Counted from the stretch's first letter, positions 51,703 to 60,108 are shown. The stretch is DNA of 64,000 nt from Caldinitratiruptor microaerophilus (GCF_025999835.1 NZ_AP025628.1:1488001-1552000); one strand, 5' to 3'. The notes: generated by a model from the letters alone, not told the origin. Numbers and translations: made by a program.

Positions 51703-52829
51703 GGCCCCGTCACCGCCCGATCCGGGCGCCTCGCACCGCCCGCCAGGTGCTGCGCCAGGAGCGCCGCCACCGCCGCGGCGGGTGCCGCCTGTCCCCGGGC
51801 GAGGGCCCCGCCCTCCGGCGCTTGCTCCCCCGCGGCGAGGAGGTCGTCGAGGTCCCGGTACGGCAGGCCGAGCCAGCCCGCGACGTCCCGGGCCAGGAAG
51901 CGCCCCAGGCCCGTCCCGATTACCGGCAGCGGGCCTGCCGCGCCGTCACGGCCGGCAAGCCGGGAGAGCACCTGCAGGACGGCCGCGGCGATGCGGTGCG
52001 CCTGGGCCTGCGCGAGGAACCGGGCGGCGACGAGGACCTGGGCCTCCGCAAGCGTCTCCAGGTCGGCGCACACCGCCCGGGCCAGACGGGCGAGGCAGCT
52101 GCGCCGGTCGCGCCCCCGGCCGTCGGGGGTCTCCCCCGCGTACGCCTCCGGGGCCAGGTGCCCCAGGGCGACGTGCACGTCCCCCGTCACGGCGAACGTC
52201 TCGGCGGCGAGCCGGGCCCAGCGCCCGCCGATCGGCACGGCGTCCGCCAGGGTCGCCACCGGCGTGCGCAGCACCCCCGTGTAGACGAGCTCGCCGGTCG
52301 CCAGCCGGGAGGGGTCGTCCCACCCCGCCGCCGCCACCCGCCCGCCCACGATGGGAATGATGTCCGCGGTGGTGCTGCCCACGTCCACCAGGAGGCACGC
52401 GGGGACCTGTCCGGCCAGCCAGGCGGCGGTCGCCACCCAGTTGGCGGCCGCCGCCTCCAGGGGGCGCCCGCGCGCCTCGGGGGGCGAGCAGAAGCGGCCC
52501 CGGGTCGTCCAGACGTGGATCGGAGCGCCGGGGCCGAGCGCCTCCTCCACCGCCGCCAGGACCGCCAGCACGCCTTCGCGCCGGGTGGGGAACACGTCGG
52601 CGAGCTCCGCGGTCATGGTCACCGCGTGGGCGTCCGCCCGGCCGAGCTCGGCCGCCAAGCCGGCGAGGACCGCCGGCAGGCGGCCGGGATCGCGCCACAG
52701 AGCGAAGGGCACGGAGACGCTCCGCTCGACCCGGACCGAGCCCGGCCGGCCCGGTCCCGCCGGGTCGACGGCCAGGCGGGCCGCCTTGACGTTCGCCCCG
52801 CCGATGTCCCAGCCGATCAGCGCGGTCAC
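51699..52829 (-). CDS. mfnF: MfnF-like hydantoinase/sugar-kinase-fold protein
   Basis: 376 residues of the ASKHA-type family annotated as H4MPT-linked C1 transfer pathway protein. Phosphate loops are LIGWDIGGANVKAA at the N-terminus and CLLVDVGSTTADIIPI in the middle; GELVYTGVLRTPV follows. In methanogens MfnF joins the furan pyrophosphate to tyramine-glutamate in methanofuran. The GTG overlaps the ATP-grasp stop (GTGA). The family is essentially confined to organisms with methanofuran/H4MPT C1 metabolism, so this gene is among the most diagnostic of the operon. Confidence 0.85.
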   Translation of the reverse strand: MTALIGWDIGGANVKAARLAVDPAGPGRPGSVRVERSVSVPFALWRDPGRLPAVLAGLAAELGRADAHAVTMTAELADVFPTRREGVLAVLAAVEEALGPGAPIHVWTTRGRFCSPPEARGRPLEAAAANWVATAAWLAGQVPACLLVDVGSTTADIIPIVGGRVAAAGWDDPSRLATGELVYTGVLRTPVATLADAVPIGGRWARLAAETFAVTGDVHVALGHLAPEAYAGETPDGRGRDRRSCLARLARAVCADLETLAEAQVLVAARFLAQAQAHRIAAAVLQVLSRLAGRDGAAGPLPVIGTGLGRFLARDVAGWLGLPYRDLDDLLAAGEQAPEGGALARGQAAPAAAVAALLAQHLAGGARRPDRAVTGP

Positions 52830-53881
52830 GGCTCCACGTCCCCCACGGGCGAGCCGGCGGGCGCGCGCCGCACCCGGAGGCGGCCGTCCTTCCGGAAGGC
52901 GACGGACCCCGCCAGCGCCGGCGGCGCCGCGGGCAGCTCGCCCCTGGCAGCCCCCACCAGGAGGTCCGCCAGGTTCCAGGGGAGTACCTCCCGCAGCCCC
53001 ACGACGGCCGTCGTCAGTCGGGGGTTGACCTCGATCACGTACGCCTCCCCCCCGCTCAGCACCAGGTCCACGCCCACGTACCCGCCGAGCCCCGGGATGG
53101 CCTCCGCGGCCCGGCAGGCCACCGCCAGCGCCCGCTCCGCCAGCGGGTGCGCCAGCGGCACCCGCCCGCCCAGGTACACGTACCGACCGGCGGAGACGCG
53201 GACGTGCTGGGCGTTCAGGCTGAGCGCCACGGCCCGCCCCCGGGAGACGAGGAGCGAAGCACTCGCGTGCTTGCCGCGGATGTGCGGCTGCACCACGTAG
53301 CCCGCCTCGCCCTCCCACCGCCCGGCCTCCCGGACCAGCCGCACGCCCTCGGCCCCGCAGCCGTCGCGCGGCTTGACCACGACCGGGAGCGACCAGCCCG
53401 GGGGTGGCAGCGGGTCGCCTGGCGCCAGCTCCAGGCACGGTGGAACCGGCAACTTGGCGTCCGCGAGTCGCTGGAAGGTGAGGAGCTTGTCCCCTGCCAG
53501 AGCCGCCGCGGCGGCGCTCGAGCCGAGGTTCAGCTTTCCGGCCCTTTCGATCACCGCCGTGAGATCGGCCAGTACGCCGGCCGTCTCCGGCGCCACCACC
53601 AGAGCGGCATCAGCCCAGAGGATCCGCTCCGCCAGCTCCTCGCGGAGCTGCCCGGGTTCGATCGCCTCGATGCGGGCCCCGGGCGCCGCGGAACGCAGGC
53701 GGCGGGCGGAGTCCCGGTCCGTGCGGCAGTCGACGAGGCTCAGCAGCTCGTATCCCTCCGACCGGGCAAAGTCGGCCAGGAGTGCGGTGAGCATGGCGAG
53801 ACCCTCGGCCAGGAGCCCCGCCTCCAGCGGCCCTCCCGGCAGCCCCCCGCCCGTCGCGTACTCCGCCAGGAGCACCCGCAA
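52826..53881 (-). CDS. mfnD: ATP-grasp ligase, MfnD-like (tyramine-glutamate ligase)
   Basis: 351 residues. An N-terminal domain (MRVLLAEYATGGGLPG) precedes an ATP-grasp fold with PVVVKPRDGCGAEGVRLV, VVQPHIRGKHASASLLV and the metal-binding YVIEVNPRLTT. It resembles archaeal ATP-grasp proteins that include MfnD, which ligates tyramine to glutamate in methanofuran. Methylotrophs carry a homologue in their H4MPT cluster. The TTG at 53881 has GGAGGAGG 9 bases upstream. A free-standing D-Ala-D-Ala-type ligase is less likely given the neighbours. Confidence 0.82.
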   Translation of the reverse strand: MRVLLAEYATGGGLPGGPLEAGLLAEGLAMLTALLADFARSEGYELLSLVDCRTDRDSARRLRSAAPGARIEAIEPGQLREELAERILWADAALVVAPETAGVLADLTAVIERAGKLNLGSSAAAAALAGDKLLTFQRLADAKLPVPPCLELAPGDPLPPPGWSLPVVVKPRDGCGAEGVRLVREAGRWEGEAGYVVQPHIRGKHASASLLVSRGRAVALSLNAQHVRVSAGRYVYLGGRVPLAHPLAERALAVACRAAEAIPGLGGYVGVDLVLSGGEAYVIEVNPRLTTAVVGLREVLPWNLADLLVGAARGELPAAPPALAGSVAFRKDGRLRVRRAPAGSPVGDVEP

Positions 53882-53907
53882 CCGGACCCGACCTCCTCCG
53901 GGCGGCG

Positions 53908-54456
53908 CTAGCCCTCCGCCCCTGCGGTCTCCTCAACGGCGTTCAGCGTACCCTCGGCCAGCTTGCGTACCTCCTCGGCGACCACGGCGAATCCCCGCCC
54001 TTGTGCTCCCGCCCGGGCCGCCTCGATGGTAGCGTTCAGCGCCAGGAGGTGGATCTGGCGGGCGATACCCTGGACGAAGCCACTCACCCGGGTGATTTGC
54101 TGCGCGTGGGCGATCAGCCGCCCCACGCCCCCGACCAGGCCGCTCACCCGGTCCTGGATCTTCGACATGGCGGAGAGGGCCTTGGCCGCCACCTCGTACC
54201 CTTCGGCGGTCACGTCCCGCATCCGGGCCGCCACCCCGGCCCCCTCTCCCGCCGACTGGGCCGCCGCTTCCGCCGCAGCCCGCGTCTCGGCGAGCGAGGC
54301 GCTCATGGACTCGGTGCTCGCGTGGATGCCTCGCACGTGGCGGCTCGCGGCCTCCACGCGCAGCGAGTTGCGGGCGGCCGCGACGCGACCCGGCTCCTCA
54401 TCCGGCCCCGGCGTGGCCATGCGCCCCGGAACCGGGAACCCAGCGGCCGTGCTCAT
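53908..54456 (-). CDS. Short soluble chemoreceptor signalling-domain protein
   Basis: 182 residues with no membrane helix, no HAMP and no sensor domain. The C-terminal half is the methyl-accepting chemotaxis hairpin tip ([20 protein letters not shown] then [15 protein letters not shown]), which binds CheA/CheW. The N-terminal part is an Ala/Ser/Glu helix. The second arm of the hairpin is very short. The ATG overlaps the CitG-like stop (ATGA), so it is truly inside the C1-cofactor operon. It may wire C1 metabolism to chemotaxis or act as an adaptor; this is inference. Confidence 0.8.
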   Translation of the reverse strand: MSTAAGFPVPGRMATPGPDEEPGRVAAARNSLRVEAASRHVRGIHASTESMSASLAETRAAAEAAAQSAGEGAGVAARMRDVTAEGYEVAAKALSAMSKIQDRVSGLVGGVGRLIAHAQQITRVSGFVQGIARQIHLLALNATIEAARAGAQGRGFAVVAEEVRKLAEGTLNAVEETAGAEG

Positions 54457-55409
54457 CTCGGGAGCACCTCCCCGACAGCCAGCCGAGGCGAAGGGACAGG
54501 GGGATGGAGCCGGGCGCTCCGCCCGAGGACCAGGTGGACGAAAAGCCCCGCCGCGACCAGGTCGGCGGTGGTCCCGGGGTTCCGGCGGTTGGCCGGGTCT
54601 CGCAGGAACCGGTCGAGAGACCGCATGGCTGCCCGCCCCCGCCGGGTGCGGACGCCGCCGGCGACGAGGACCCAGCGGGCACGCTCGGACACCTCTGCCG
54701 CCGCCGACGGGCCCAATTTGCGGGCGATCAGGGTATCCGGCGTGGTGGCGAGCACCCGGAGGAACGCCTCGGCCACCGCCTGCCGCACCTCGAGGCCCGC
54801 CGCCAGCGCGTCCTCCAGGGCCGGTAGCACCCGGTCGAAGGTGAGCCCGTAGCCGGTCGCGTATTCCCCCGCGACGTGGTCCCGCCCTGCGGCTGCGGCC
54901 ATGGCTTCCCTCAGGTTGACCTGCGGCTCTTCCCGCACGTCGTGATCGGGGGCAGCCCCGAGCCCGCCCGGCGCCGCGAGGCGGATGGCTTCGTAGGCCA
55001 GCCGGGCGTCGTCCACCGTGAGCTCGCCCAGAACCTCCTCCGTCGCCCGCCGGAGCGTCGCCGGGTCGGGATCGGCCCCCGGACGCCCCGCGGCCCGGGC
55101 GTACGCCCGGGCAAGGGGTGCCAGCAGCAGCACGATGCCCAGGTTCGTGTTCGCCTGGACCACCCGTCGGGTGGCCCGGACGGCCTCCAGGACGAGCTGT
55201 CCCGGCCGGCGCTCCACGGCCTGCGCCATGACCGGAGCGATGGCCAGGGCGCTGGTCACGAAGTCGGGATAGGATACGTCGGCAAAGCCGCGCGTGGGCG
55301 TCACGTTGCCGGGCTTCTCCGCACTGGCCTCCAGGATGCAGGCCAGAGCCGTCGCCCACTCGATCCGGCGGGCCGCCCCGGTGGCTCGGTCGGCGGCGGA
55401 GGCGGTCAT
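54453..55409 (-). CDS. CitG/MdcB-like triphosphoribosyl-dephospho-CoA synthase family protein
   Basis: 318 residues, all-helical. Conserved parts are [37 protein letters not shown] and [18 protein letters not shown], the CitG family pattern of conserved Lys/Asn/Asp/Thr. The family transfers ribosyl-5-phosphate from ATP to dephospho-CoA for citrate or malonate lyases, but neither lyase is near. Homologues recur in H4MPT clusters of methylotrophs, so a ribosylation step on a C1 cofactor is plausible. ATG at 55409, GGGGGTGA upstream. Confidence 0.82.
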   Translation of the reverse strand: MTASAADRATGAARRIEWATALACILEASAEKPGNVTPTRGFADVSYPDFVTSALAIAPVMAQAVERRPGQLVLEAVRATRRVVQANTNLGIVLLLAPLARAYARAAGRPGADPDPATLRRATEEVLGELTVDDARLAYEAIRLAAPGGLGAAPDHDVREEPQVNLREAMAAAAGRDHVAGEYATGYGLTFDRVLPALEDALAAGLEVRQAVAEAFLRVLATTPDTLIARKLGPSAAAEVSERARWVLVAGGVRTRRGRAAMRSLDRFLRDPANRRNPGTTADLVAAGLFVHLVLGRSARLHPPVPSPRLAVGEVLPR

Positions 55410-55450
55410 CGGATCACCCCCCTGGACCGATCCGCCGGTCCCCGGCCGGG

Positions 55451-56803
55451 CTAGCCGGCCTCAGCAGCCCTGCTCGCCACGGCTCCGCCCGCCTCCGTGG
55501 AACCCGTGCGACCGGTGAGCTCCAGCACCCGGTCGGCGATGCGCCGCACGACCTCCTCGTCCGGCGGGTAGGGCGAGGGCAGGGCAGGGCGGAGCGGCAG
55601 CGGGATCTCGTCCATCCGGTAGACGGTTCCGCCCACGCTGATTCCGTACGGGGCCGTGGTGATGTGCACCCGGGCGATCCGGGACGTCTCGTTCACCTTC
55701 GGATCGAGCACGATGGTCGGGATGCGGGCCAGGTGCTCCCGGGCAGGGGCCGGGAAGTTGGCCGCCGGGTCGGAGGCGAGGATCAGGGCGGCGTCCGCCT
55801 CGCGGCGCACCAGGACGTCGACGGCGGTGAACTCCCCGGGCCCGAAGCGTGGGTAGCCCCGGCTGAAGTTCACCGCGAAGGGATAGCCCGTCTGCCAGGT
55901 GAGCACGGTGTCGGCCCCGGTCACGTTGCCGTGGCCCCGGAGGGGCATGGCGAGGAAGCGGGTGTACTGGTTGAGGTCGGCCGCCAGGGTCAGGAGCGCG
56001 GCGGAGTTCAGCTGCTTGCCCCGCGTCATCGAGATGCCCATGCCGAAGAAGATCACGCCGAAGCGGGCCTTCTTCATCCGCTCGGCGAGGGACCGGGCGC
56101 GCTCCAGCGGCACGCCGGTGGCCTCCGCCCGGGCGACGTCCACCGGACGGCCCCGGACGAGCGCCCGCAGCACGGCGATCAGCTCGAAGTCCTTGCCGGG
56201 GCGGATCTGGATGAACTCGTCCGCGGCCCGGGCGCTGGCCGTCCGGCGCACGTCGACGAGCACCATGTACCGGCCCTTGCGGCCTTCGGGGACGAAGCGG
56301 CCCCGGGGGGTCAGCGTGTACCGGGTGAAGTGCCGCGGGTGGCCCTCGGCCGGGTTGCAGCCCCAGTACACGATGAGGTCGGCCCGGTTGCGGACCTCCC
56401 CCAGGGTGGCCGCCGGCTTCCCCACCGCCTGGAGGGCGAGCTCGGTCGGCCCGTGGCAGACCGAGGTCGTCGTGTCGATGCAGGCGCCGGTCACGTCCGC
56501 CAGCCGAACCGCCTCCCGCTGGGCCTCGGACGTGGTGTTGCTGAGGCCGAAGATGAGCGGGTAGCGGGCTCCGGCGAGAATCCGGGCGGCCTCCTCCACC
56601 GCCGCGTCGAGCGAGGCCGGCTCGCCCCCGATCCGCGCGTCCGGCGCGTGGCGTCCCGCCGGGTGGTTCTGGAACCACGCCACCCCGAGAACGCAGGCGT
56701 TCTTCGCCCGGGTGATGCGGTCCCCCTCGACGGTGAGCTCGATATCGTCGCACACGCAACCGCAGAACGTGCAGACCGCGTTCGGGACCACCCGGTCCGG
56801 CAC
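55451..56803 (-). CDS. fwdB: Formylmethanofuran dehydrogenase subunit B
   Basis: 450 residues of the FwdB/FmdB/FhcB molybdopterin-oxidoreductase branch. The N-terminus has C11-x2-C14-x3-C18 with a later C37 in NACVLGV, a [4Fe-4S] motif. TSVCHGPTEL (C116) matches the Mo/W-ligand Cys position of methanogen FwdB. VYWGCNPAEGHPRHFTRY, LGEVRNRADLI and MPLRGHGNVTGAD are family signatures. Methylotroph FhcB, as I recall, lacks the metal-site residues; this protein keeps them, so it may be an active formate dehydrogenase module. The GTG at 56803 follows AGGGGGTGG. Subunits A, C and D are not in the window. Confidence 0.9.
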   Translation of the reverse strand: MPDRVVPNAVCTFCGCVCDDIELTVEGDRITRAKNACVLGVAWFQNHPAGRHAPDARIGGEPASLDAAVEEAARILAGARYPLIFGLSNTTSEAQREAVRLADVTGACIDTTTSVCHGPTELALQAVGKPAATLGEVRNRADLIVYWGCNPAEGHPRHFTRYTLTPRGRFVPEGRKGRYMVLVDVRRTASARAADEFIQIRPGKDFELIAVLRALVRGRPVDVARAEATGVPLERARSLAERMKKARFGVIFFGMGISMTRGKQLNSAALLTLAADLNQYTRFLAMPLRGHGNVTGADTVLTWQTGYPFAVNFSRGYPRFGPGEFTAVDVLVRREADAALILASDPAANFPAPAREHLARIPTIVLDPKVNETSRIARVHITTAPYGISVGGTVYRMDEIPLPLRPALPSPYPPDEEVVRRIADRVLELTGRTGSTEAGGAVASRAAEAG

Positions 56804-56944
56804 GGCGCCACCCCCTGTGGATCGGCCGTGTTGTCGACCGGCCGCGCCCCGGGAGCGCGGGCGGGGGCCCGGCACCCCCCGCCCGGGCCCCGGCGGCCGG
56901 AGCCCCCGCCGTCCCGGCGGCGAGCCGGGACGGCAGGCGGCACG

Positions 56945-57688
56945 TCAGTCGGCCGGGGCCGCCTGCTGCGCGGGCTCTGCCGCGCGGGTCCCGGCGAGGG
57001 CGTCGTACGCGAAGGCCGCCGCCCCGCCCCCGATCAGCGGGGCCAGCGTGTAACCCAGGAGAAAGTCCACCCAGTTCACGGACCCGCCGGCCAACGTCTC
57101 GACCAGGTAGGGTCCGAAGCTACGGGCAGGATTGATGCCCTGTCCGGAGACGCTGCCCATCGCGACGATGACCCCGGCCACCACCAGGCCGATGGCCAGT
57201 CCTGCCCAGCCCTTGGGCGCCCGCCCGTCGACGGCGGTCCCGAAGATGGTAAAGACCAGGACGAAGGTACCGACCGCCTCGGCCAGGTAGGCCTGCACCG
57301 CGGTGTAGCCGGCTCCCACGGCCGGGGCACCCAGGGCACCCACCGCCTTCGAGCCGAATACGGCCCAGAGGGTCAGCGCACCGCCCGTCGCGCCGGCGAG
57401 CTGCGCGACCACGTAGGCGATCGCCTCGGACCAGGACATCCGGCCGGTCAGCGCCAGGGCCACGCTGACCGCCGGGTTGATGTGGCACCCGGAGATGTGC
57501 CCGATGGCGTAGATCATCGTCGTCACGGCGATCCCGAAGGTCATGGCGATGGCGAACAGGGCGCCGACGCCGATGTTCGCCGCCCCCGCCTTGCTCGCCG
57601 TGACCGTCGCCGTGACCGCACCGCAGCCCACCAGGACCAGCACCCAGGTGCCGATGAGCTCCGCCCACAGGCGCCTGCTCAGGCTCAT
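56945..57688 (-). CDS. Aquaporin/MIP-family channel
   Basis: 247 residues, six helices and both pore motifs intact: HINPAVS (first NPA) and GINPARS (second). The RSFGP following the second NPA gives the selectivity-filter Arg. GGAGGC lies 6 bases before the ATG at 57688. It sits between the DUF2193-like gene and fwdB, so in this operon it may pass a small neutral C1 or C3 solute (methanol, formamide, glycerol) rather than only water. A decayed paralogue is at 10694-11045. Confidence 0.92.
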   Translation of the reverse strand: MSLSRRLWAELIGTWVLVLVGCGAVTATVTASKAGAANIGVGALFAIAMTFGIAVTTMIYAIGHISGCHINPAVSVALALTGRMSWSEAIAYVVAQLAGATGGALTLWAVFGSKAVGALGAPAVGAGYTAVQAYLAEAVGTFVLVFTIFGTAVDGRAPKGWAGLAIGLVVAGVIVAMGSVSGQGINPARSFGPYLVETLAGGSVNWVDFLLGYTLAPLIGGGAAAFAYDALAGTRAAEPAQQAAPAD

Positions 57689-57786
57689 GTTCGTGCCTCC
57701 TCCCCCGAAGGACGTGGGGGACGTGCCGGGCCGGGAGGGCGCCCCGCCGGGACGGGGCGCCCCCGCCGCCCCTCCGTTCCGTCCGA

Positions 57787-59334
57787 TCAGCTGTGAACCG
57801 GCACGGCGTAGCCGTCGTAGCCGCTCCTGGGGTTGGCGCCGAACCCCCGCACGAGGCCCATGTTCGTGATGCGGTAGTCGGTGACGCCCCAGTCCTTGTC
57901 GATGCGGAGCGGGGCGATCGCGGTCTCCTTGTGGAGCGCGGCGACGTGGGTGAGCAGCGTGGCGGTCACGGGCTCGCTCGTGAGCAGGCACGGGAAGTCG
58001 GACAGCTTCATGATCGCCGCCGCCCGCTGCGTGATCGCGCAGCCGGGGTACGTCCAGCGGTGCGGGTTGGCGAGGATCTCGTGCTCGTCGAGCGGGCGGA
58101 AGTCGACGGGCACGCCGCCGATCTCCCCGCCGCCGCCCATGGGCTTCGGCTTGAGGATCCGCCAGCCGCGGTGCAGCGACATGATCATGTCCACGTTGTG
58201 CAGCTCGGCCACGGCGCCGCGGCCGGGGTTCATGGCGACCAGGTTGTGGTAGCGGTCCACGAGGAGCTGGACGAAGCTCGGGATCGGCATGGCGTCGCGC
58301 AGCAGCTCGTAGGCGAGCAGCGCGGCGCCCGTGCCGGTGGCCAGCGACAGGACCCCGTACTCGTTGTTGAAGCCCTTCTCGAGCCCCCGGTTCAGCGTGT
58401 TCTCGAGCGCCTGGGTGTGGGCCTCGAGCATCGCCATGACGATGGGGTCCTGGGCGAAGTTGAACATGGACTGGGAGTTGTGGTGCGCCACGTCGCCGAC
58501 GCAGTACGCCGGGATCGCGCAGATGTTGCCCGGGTGCACGCCCGCCGCCAGGGCGGCCTGGACCACGGGGCGCATCCGCTGCTTGTACTGCTGCATGTAG
58601 GCGTTCGTGTCGAAGGAGCTGTGCGGGCCGTGGCCGCCCAGGTTGTGCGAGGCCATGAGCTTGTTCTGGGCGGCGATGGGCTGGTCGTAGATCAGCTGCA
58701 GCATCTCGATCTCGGCCTTGATGGCCTCCCCGAGCGTCTTGCCGGACTCGATCGCGCCCTGGAAGGCCTCGCCGAGGCAGTAGGAGGTGTTCATGCCGAA
58801 CGACTTCGAGGCGAGGATCGTCTCTTTGTGGACCTTCGGGATGTCGAGCTTGCTCAGGATCGCGTTGAAGACGTTGGCGGTCGACCCCGGGCTCAGCGCG
58901 AAGTCCACGCCGGCCACCGGGCCGTACACGCCGCCGTACCGGCGCACCGACTCCCGCCCGATGAGGGCCTCCTCCTCGGCGATGGCCTGGATGAAGCGCT
59001 CGACGGACTGGCGGAACGCCGGGTCCTCCTCGTAGAGGATCTCGAGGATCGCGGGCGTCTGGTAGTGCTCGACGAACGGGTCGTCCTCCGGGCGAACGGT
59101 TTCGGTCAGGCTCTTGAGGATCTCGTAGTGGGCGTTCACGGACTGGATGTGCAGGTCGAAGACTTCCTTCGACTGCTCCTCGGTGGGCACCATCTGGTTG
59201 ACGGCGTCCACGTAGGGCTGGGCGTCCGTGATCTTGAACTGCGTGCCCCGGCGCTGCTTGATGTTCTTGACGTCCGCCCACACCGCGGCCATCGCCTGGC
59301 GGACCATGTTCTCGAACAGCTTCTGGCTGGCCAT
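57787..59334 (-). CDS. DUF2193-like protein, mainly archaeal family
   Basis: 515 residues, no signal peptide or membrane helix. It resembles DUF2193, a roughly 500-residue family I know mostly from methanogenic archaea. Landmarks are MASQKLFENMVRQAMAAVWA, KITDAQPYVDAVNQMVP, ALSPGSTANVFNAILSKLD, KLMASHNLGGHGPHSSFDTN, VGDVAHHNSQSMFNFAQDP, GGGGEIGGVPVDFRPLDEHE and DKDWGVTDYRITNMG. Several His, Asp and Gly clusters look catalytic. No reaction is established. As an early gene of the sigma-54-type operon it is a candidate C1-substrate or cofactor enzyme. ATG at 59334, GGAGGAG upstream. Confidence 0.7.
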   Translation of the reverse strand: MASQKLFENMVRQAMAAVWADVKNIKQRRGTQFKITDAQPYVDAVNQMVPTEEQSKEVFDLHIQSVNAHYEILKSLTETVRPEDDPFVEHYQTPAILEILYEEDPAFRQSVERFIQAIAEEEALIGRESVRRYGGVYGPVAGVDFALSPGSTANVFNAILSKLDIPKVHKETILASKSFGMNTSYCLGEAFQGAIESGKTLGEAIKAEIEMLQLIYDQPIAAQNKLMASHNLGGHGPHSSFDTNAYMQQYKQRMRPVVQAALAAGVHPGNICAIPAYCVGDVAHHNSQSMFNFAQDPIVMAMLEAHTQALENTLNRGLEKGFNNEYGVLSLATGTGAALLAYELLRDAMPIPSFVQLLVDRYHNLVAMNPGRGAVAELHNVDMIMSLHRGWRILKPKPMGGGGEIGGVPVDFRPLDEHEILANPHRWTYPGCAITQRAAAIMKLSDFPCLLTSEPVTATLLTHVAALHKETAIAPLRIDKDWGVTDYRITNMGLVRGFGANPRSGYDGYAVPVHS

Positions 59335-59474
59335 TGGCGACGGTCTCCTCCCTTTCGGGTTTGTGTGGATCCCGGGTCCCTCCCGCACCGGTTGCCGATG
59401 CCCGCCTTCCGCGCCGGGGCATCCCTCCCTTCCTGACCGGAAAAGGAGCGGAAGCAAGCCGCCAGGGCTGCCGC

Positions 59475-59720
59475 TCAAGGAAGGAGACGGATGAGCGCCG
59501 GCTCGTCGAAGCCGACGACCACGCTCCTCCCGATCACGACCACGGGCCGGTCCGCTCGCCCCGCGAGCCGCACGCGCTCGCCGTCCGACCCGGCCACGAC
59601 CTGGTACAGCACCCCGCGGCCGTCCAGGAACCGGCGGAGCGCCTCCCACTCGGGTAGCTCGGGCTCGGTGTAGACGGTGACACCCTCGAGCGGCGTCGTG
59701 TACCCTGCACAGATGCACAT
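59475..59720 (-). CDS. Small glutaredoxin-like protein lacking the CxxC
   Basis: 81 residues from the ATG at 59720, which has GGAGG upstream and lies downstream of the sigma-54-like promoter. A longer open frame starting at 59786 would begin inside that promoter. The fold is glutaredoxin-like (VTVYTEPELPEWEALRRFL, RPVVVIGRSVVVGFDEPAL). However, the active-site CPYC region reads TEPELP, and the only Cys residues are in the leading MCICAG. It could bind a metal or act as an adaptor rather than a thiol oxidoreductase. It is the first gene of the C1-cofactor operon. Confidence 0.65.
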   Translation of the reverse strand: MCICAGYTTPLEGVTVYTEPELPEWEALRRFLDGRGVLYQVVAGSDGERVRLAGRADRPVVVIGRSVVVGFDEPALIRLLP

Positions 59721-59768
59721 GGCGCCTGCCTCCGGCGTGCTGTCGGCCTGCACCCGCGGGAGAAGGCC

Positions 59769-59786
59769 TAACAAGAACCGTGCCAA
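59769..59786 (-). promoter_or_regulatory. Sigma-54-type (-24/-12) promoter of the C1-cofactor operon
   Basis: On the minus strand, TTGGCACG-GTTC-TTGTT matches the -24 element perfectly. The -12 element matches TTGCW except C to T. Transcription would start near 59757, ahead of the glutaredoxin-like ATG at 59720. The divergent sigma-54 activator gene supports it. Confidence 0.7.
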
Positions 59787-59835
59787 CCGGTCCGCCGGGG
59801 CGGAGCGTCCGCAGGCGCGGACACCGTGGCGGAGC

Positions 59836-59931
59836 GTGTAACGATCCCTCGCACCGGGACCGAGGGCCCGTCATGAGACGTTACACTCGCCCCACCGGGC
59901 GCCCAGGTACCTGTAAAGCGTTGAAACGACA
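59836..59931. promoter_or_regulatory. Likely upstream activator sites for the sigma-54 regulator
   Basis: A perfect 8-bp inverted pair GTGTAACG (59836-59843) and CGTTACAC (59879-59886), plus a related TGT-N14-ACA site TGTAAAGCGTTGAAACGACA (59912-59931). These lie roughly 55-160 bp upstream of the sigma-54-like promoter, the normal enhancer distance for AcoR/NorR-type activators, and also cover the regulator's own promoter region. Confidence 0.6.
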
Positions 59932-59966
59932 TGTCCAGCCTCAATTCGTCGTTCTCCGAGTTTTCG

Positions 59967-59995
59967 TGGCCAAGCGCCCGCTCCCGCGGTACAAT
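59967..59995 (+). promoter_or_regulatory. Candidate promoter of the sigma-54 activator gene
   Basis: TGGCCA (59967-59972), 17 bp, TACAAT (59990-59995). The predicted start point near 60002 would leave the ATG at 60007 almost leaderless, which favours the GTG at 60109 as translation start. Confidence 0.5.
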
Positions 59996-60108
59996 GGAGG
60001 TCGCCGATGGACAAGAGGGGCGTCATCCGACCGGTCGGCCCAGCGGCCGGCACAGCGAAGGGACATTCGCGCACTCGAAGCAGCCTGCCCGGACTGGAGG
60101 GAGGTTGC

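Noticed and set aside
54453..55409. Citrate or malonate lyase operon membership for the CitG-like gene
   Set aside because: No lyase, acyl-carrier or transporter gene is nearby; all neighbours are C1-cofactor genes.
59721..59786. Longer start (59786) for the glutaredoxin-like gene
   Set aside because: That ATG lies within the sigma-54-like promoter, while the ATG at 59720 has its own GGAGG.
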